A stretch of 6,916 nucleotides of DNA, from assembly GCA_947374505.1 (NCBI GenBank), contig CANCCE010000147.1, positions 1-6,916 on the forward strand, given 5' to 3'. The position numbers and the translations under genes were made by a program. The stretch is from Comamonadaceae bacterium (GTDB lineage: Bacteria > Pseudomonadota > Gammaproteobacteria > Burkholderiales > Burkholderiaceae_C). The notes beneath the pieces were generated by a model. It ran no database searches, was not told where the DNA came from, and saw only the letters and a list, made by a program, of their open reading frames with translations. Positions 5,978 to 6,916 of this stretch are shown piece after piece (position 1 is the first letter of the stretch; each line of letters starts with the position of its first letter).

Positions 5978-6742
5978 ATGAATAAATTCAAACATTTGGC
6001 GCTGGGTCTCCTGGCATCCTTGCTGCTTATCACTGGCGCTCAGGCCAACACGGTCGGTATTGCCTGGGACAAGGCGCCTGACAAAACCAACGAATTGGGT
6101 GCTTTGCAAAACGGTGCCAAGCTGTTCGTCAACTACTGCCTGAACTGCCATGCCGCAGCTTTCATGCGCTACAACCGCCTGACAGACATTGGTCTGACCG
6201 AGCAGCAGATCAAGGACAACTTGTTGTTCGCCACCGATAAGGTCGGCGAAACCATGAAGGTCGCGATGAGTCCCAAGCAGGGCAAAGACTGGTTTGGCGG
6301 TAACCCACCTGATCTGACTGTTATTGCACGTTCCCGTGCGGGTTCACAAGGCTCAGGCGCCGACTACCTCTACACCTACTTGCGCACGTATTATCGTGAC
6401 GACACCAAAGCCACTGGCTGGAACAACCTGGCTTTCCCGGGCGTGGCCATGCCGCATGTGCTGTGGGAAATGCAGGGCGTGCGTGAGCCTCAATACGAAA
6501 CCCATGCAAGTCACGGGCATGACGTGGAGATTTTCAAAGGTTGGAAACAGGTCAGCCCGGGCACGATGACGCCTTTGCAATACGATCAGTCCGTGTCTGA
6601 CTTGGTCGGTTATCTGCAGTGGATGGGCGAGCCGGCCCAAAATACCCGTGTGCGCGTTGGCGCTTGGGTGCTGTTGTTTCTTTGCATGTTCACCTTTGTC
6701 GCCTGGCGTTTGAACGCCGCGTTCTGGAAAGACGTCAAGTAA
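5978..6742 (+). CDS. petC: Ubiquinol-cytochrome c reductase, cytochrome c1 subunit
   Basis: Periplasm-facing c-type cytochrome of the bc1 complex. It accepts electrons from the Rieske cluster and hands them to a soluble or membrane-bound cytochrome c. The product has 254 aa. A Sec signal peptide (MNKFK, then LALGLLASLLLITG) probably ends at AQA, residue 23. The single haem-attachment motif is CLNCH at 54-58. The sixth ligand is probably Met158 in FPGVAMPHVLWEMQG, a region typical of cytochrome c1. The conserved WFGGNPPDLTVIARSR is at 105-120. A C-terminal anchor at about 226-246 (VRVGAWVLLFLCMFTFVAWR) is followed by a basic end. All parts are intact. Translation probably couples with petB 16 nt upstream. 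The 3' end forms one arm of an 11-bp inverted repeat with the downstream spacer. Confidence 0.98.
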   Translation: MNKFKHLALGLLASLLLITGAQANTVGIAWDKAPDKTNELGALQNGAKLFVNYCLNCHAAAFMRYNRLTDIGLTEQQIKDNLLFATDKVGETMKVAMSPKQGKDWFGGNPPDLTVIARSRAGSQGSGADYLYTYLRTYYRDDTKATGWNNLAFPGVAMPHVLWEMQGVREPQYETHASHGHDVEIFKGWKQVSPGTMTPLQYDQSVSDLVGYLQWMGEPAQNTRVRVGAWVLLFLCMFTFVAWRLNAAFWKDVK

Positions 6743-6812
6743 TTTTTTCGCTGGGCAGCAATGCCCCGCACTTTATGGAGTGGCAGGCCCAAGTCTTTGT
6801 GACTTGACGTCT
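6730..6812. repeat. 11-bp perfect inverted repeat spanning the petC stop codon
   Basis: AGACGTCAAGT at 6730-6740 pairs with ACTTGACGTCT at 6802-6812, leaving a 61-nt loop that contains the petC stop (TAA, 6740-6742). The right arm overlaps one arm of a smaller hairpin (CAAGTC/GACTTG), so the two structures exclude each other. Confidence 0.6.
6753..6766. repeat. Short hairpin with GCAA tetraloop after petC
   Basis: GGGCA (6753-6757) pairs with TGCCC (6762-6766) around a GCAA loop, a GNRA-type tetraloop. No T-run follows on the plus strand, so it is not a standard intrinsic terminator. It could shield the 3' end of petABC mRNA. Confidence 0.45.
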
Positions 6813-6824
6813 CCCACTCCTTTT
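6777..6824 (+). terminator. Possible weak intrinsic terminator or attenuator between petC and sspA
   Basis: GGAGTGG (6777-6783) pairs with CCACTCC (6814-6820), immediately followed by TTTT (6821-6824). Inside lies a second stem, CAAGTC (6790-6795) with GACTTG (6801-6806) and a TTTGT loop. The interior mismatches and short T-run make it a weak terminator at best, and some transcripts may read into sspA. Confidence 0.35.
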
Positions 6825-6830
6825 GTACCC

Positions 6831-6835
6831 AGGAG
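6831..6835 (+). promoter_or_regulatory. sspA ribosome-binding site
   Basis: AGGAG ends 10 nt before the first of two adjacent ATG codons (6846 and 6849). The distance favours the first. Confidence 0.65.
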
Positions 6836-6845
6836 TTCCCCTATC

Positions 6846-6916
6846 ATGATGGTCCTTTATTCAGGCACAACCTGCCCCTTCTCGCATCGTTGCCGCTTTG
6901 TGTTGTTTGAAAAAGG
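6846..6916 (+). CDS. sspA: Stringent starvation protein A, N-terminal fragment cut by window edge
   Basis: Only 23 codons are visible, beginning MMVLYSGTTCPFSHRCRFVL and continuing FEK. This is the first strand and helix of a thioredoxin/glutathione-S-transferase fold, with the CPFSHR turn characteristic of SspA. In E. coli SspA binds RNA polymerase, acts under starvation and acid stress, and lacks GST activity. Its position directly after petABC on the same strand agrees with the order I know from many beta- and gammaproteobacteria, where sspB usually follows. A generic GST-like protein is the alternative, but context and wording favour SspA. Confidence 0.88.
   Translation, partial: MMVLYSGTTCPFSHRCRFVLFEK

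Noticed and set aside
6804..6828. sspA promoter candidate (TTGACG and TTGTAC)
   Set aside because: The spacing is 13 nt, too short for a sigma70 promoter, and the first box lies inside an inverted repeat.
1..6916. Novel defence, mobile or biosynthetic system
   Set aside because: Every substantial coding frame belongs to a known, widely conserved family, and there are no transposase, integrase, toxin-antitoxin or repeat-array signals.

Overview
The window is an ordinary chromosomal segment of a betaproteobacterium. The family is most likely Comamonadaceae (order Burkholderiales, in the Rhodoferax/Limnohabitans/Polaromonas range). This rests on the protein sequences as I recognise them (PetABC, SspA, MscL and the DegS-like protease) and on the gene order petABC-sspA. 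No database search was possible, so the genus is open. I see no mobile element, CRISPR array, rRNA or tRNA gene, and no accessory or defence island.

Layout. Positions 1-1064 (minus strand) hold most of a membrane-anchored DegS/HtrA-type serine protease whose C-terminal end lies off the left edge. A 249-nt divergent spacer (1065-1313) carries a bulged hairpin and an 11-bp direct repeat. It is followed on the plus strand by a Nif3/YbgI-family metal protein (1314-2123) and, 14 nt later, a PdxA-family dehydrogenase (2138-3187). The latter meets the convergent mscL gene (3615-3184, minus) tail to tail, the two stop codons sharing a TTAA. A second divergent spacer (3616-3861) carries a probable sigma70-type promoter for the petABC operon. 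That operon encodes the three catalytic subunits of the cytochrome bc1 complex: Rieske protein petA (3862-4497), cytochrome b petB (4561-5961) and cytochrome c1 petC (5978-6742). A 103-nt intercistronic region with competing inverted repeats precedes the first 23 codons of sspA, which runs off the right edge.

How the genes work together. PetA, PetB and PetC form one membrane complex that oxidises quinol and reduces a c-type cytochrome while moving protons across the inner membrane. The other genes share a neighbourhood rather than a pathway: periplasmic quality control (DegS-like), osmotic safety valve (MscL), a PdxA-family enzyme (vitamin B6 or a sugar-acid side pathway), a dinuclear-metal protein of unsettled function, and an RNA-polymerase-associated stress regulator (SspA).

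The most notable details are in cytochrome b. Its Qo-site motif reads PVWY instead of PEWY, an extra predicted transmembrane hairpin lies between that motif and helix F, and the helix-D haem histidines have b6-type spacing. The Rieske protein has a Lys-Arg in place of the twin arginine of its Tat signal. I found no convincing new biological system.
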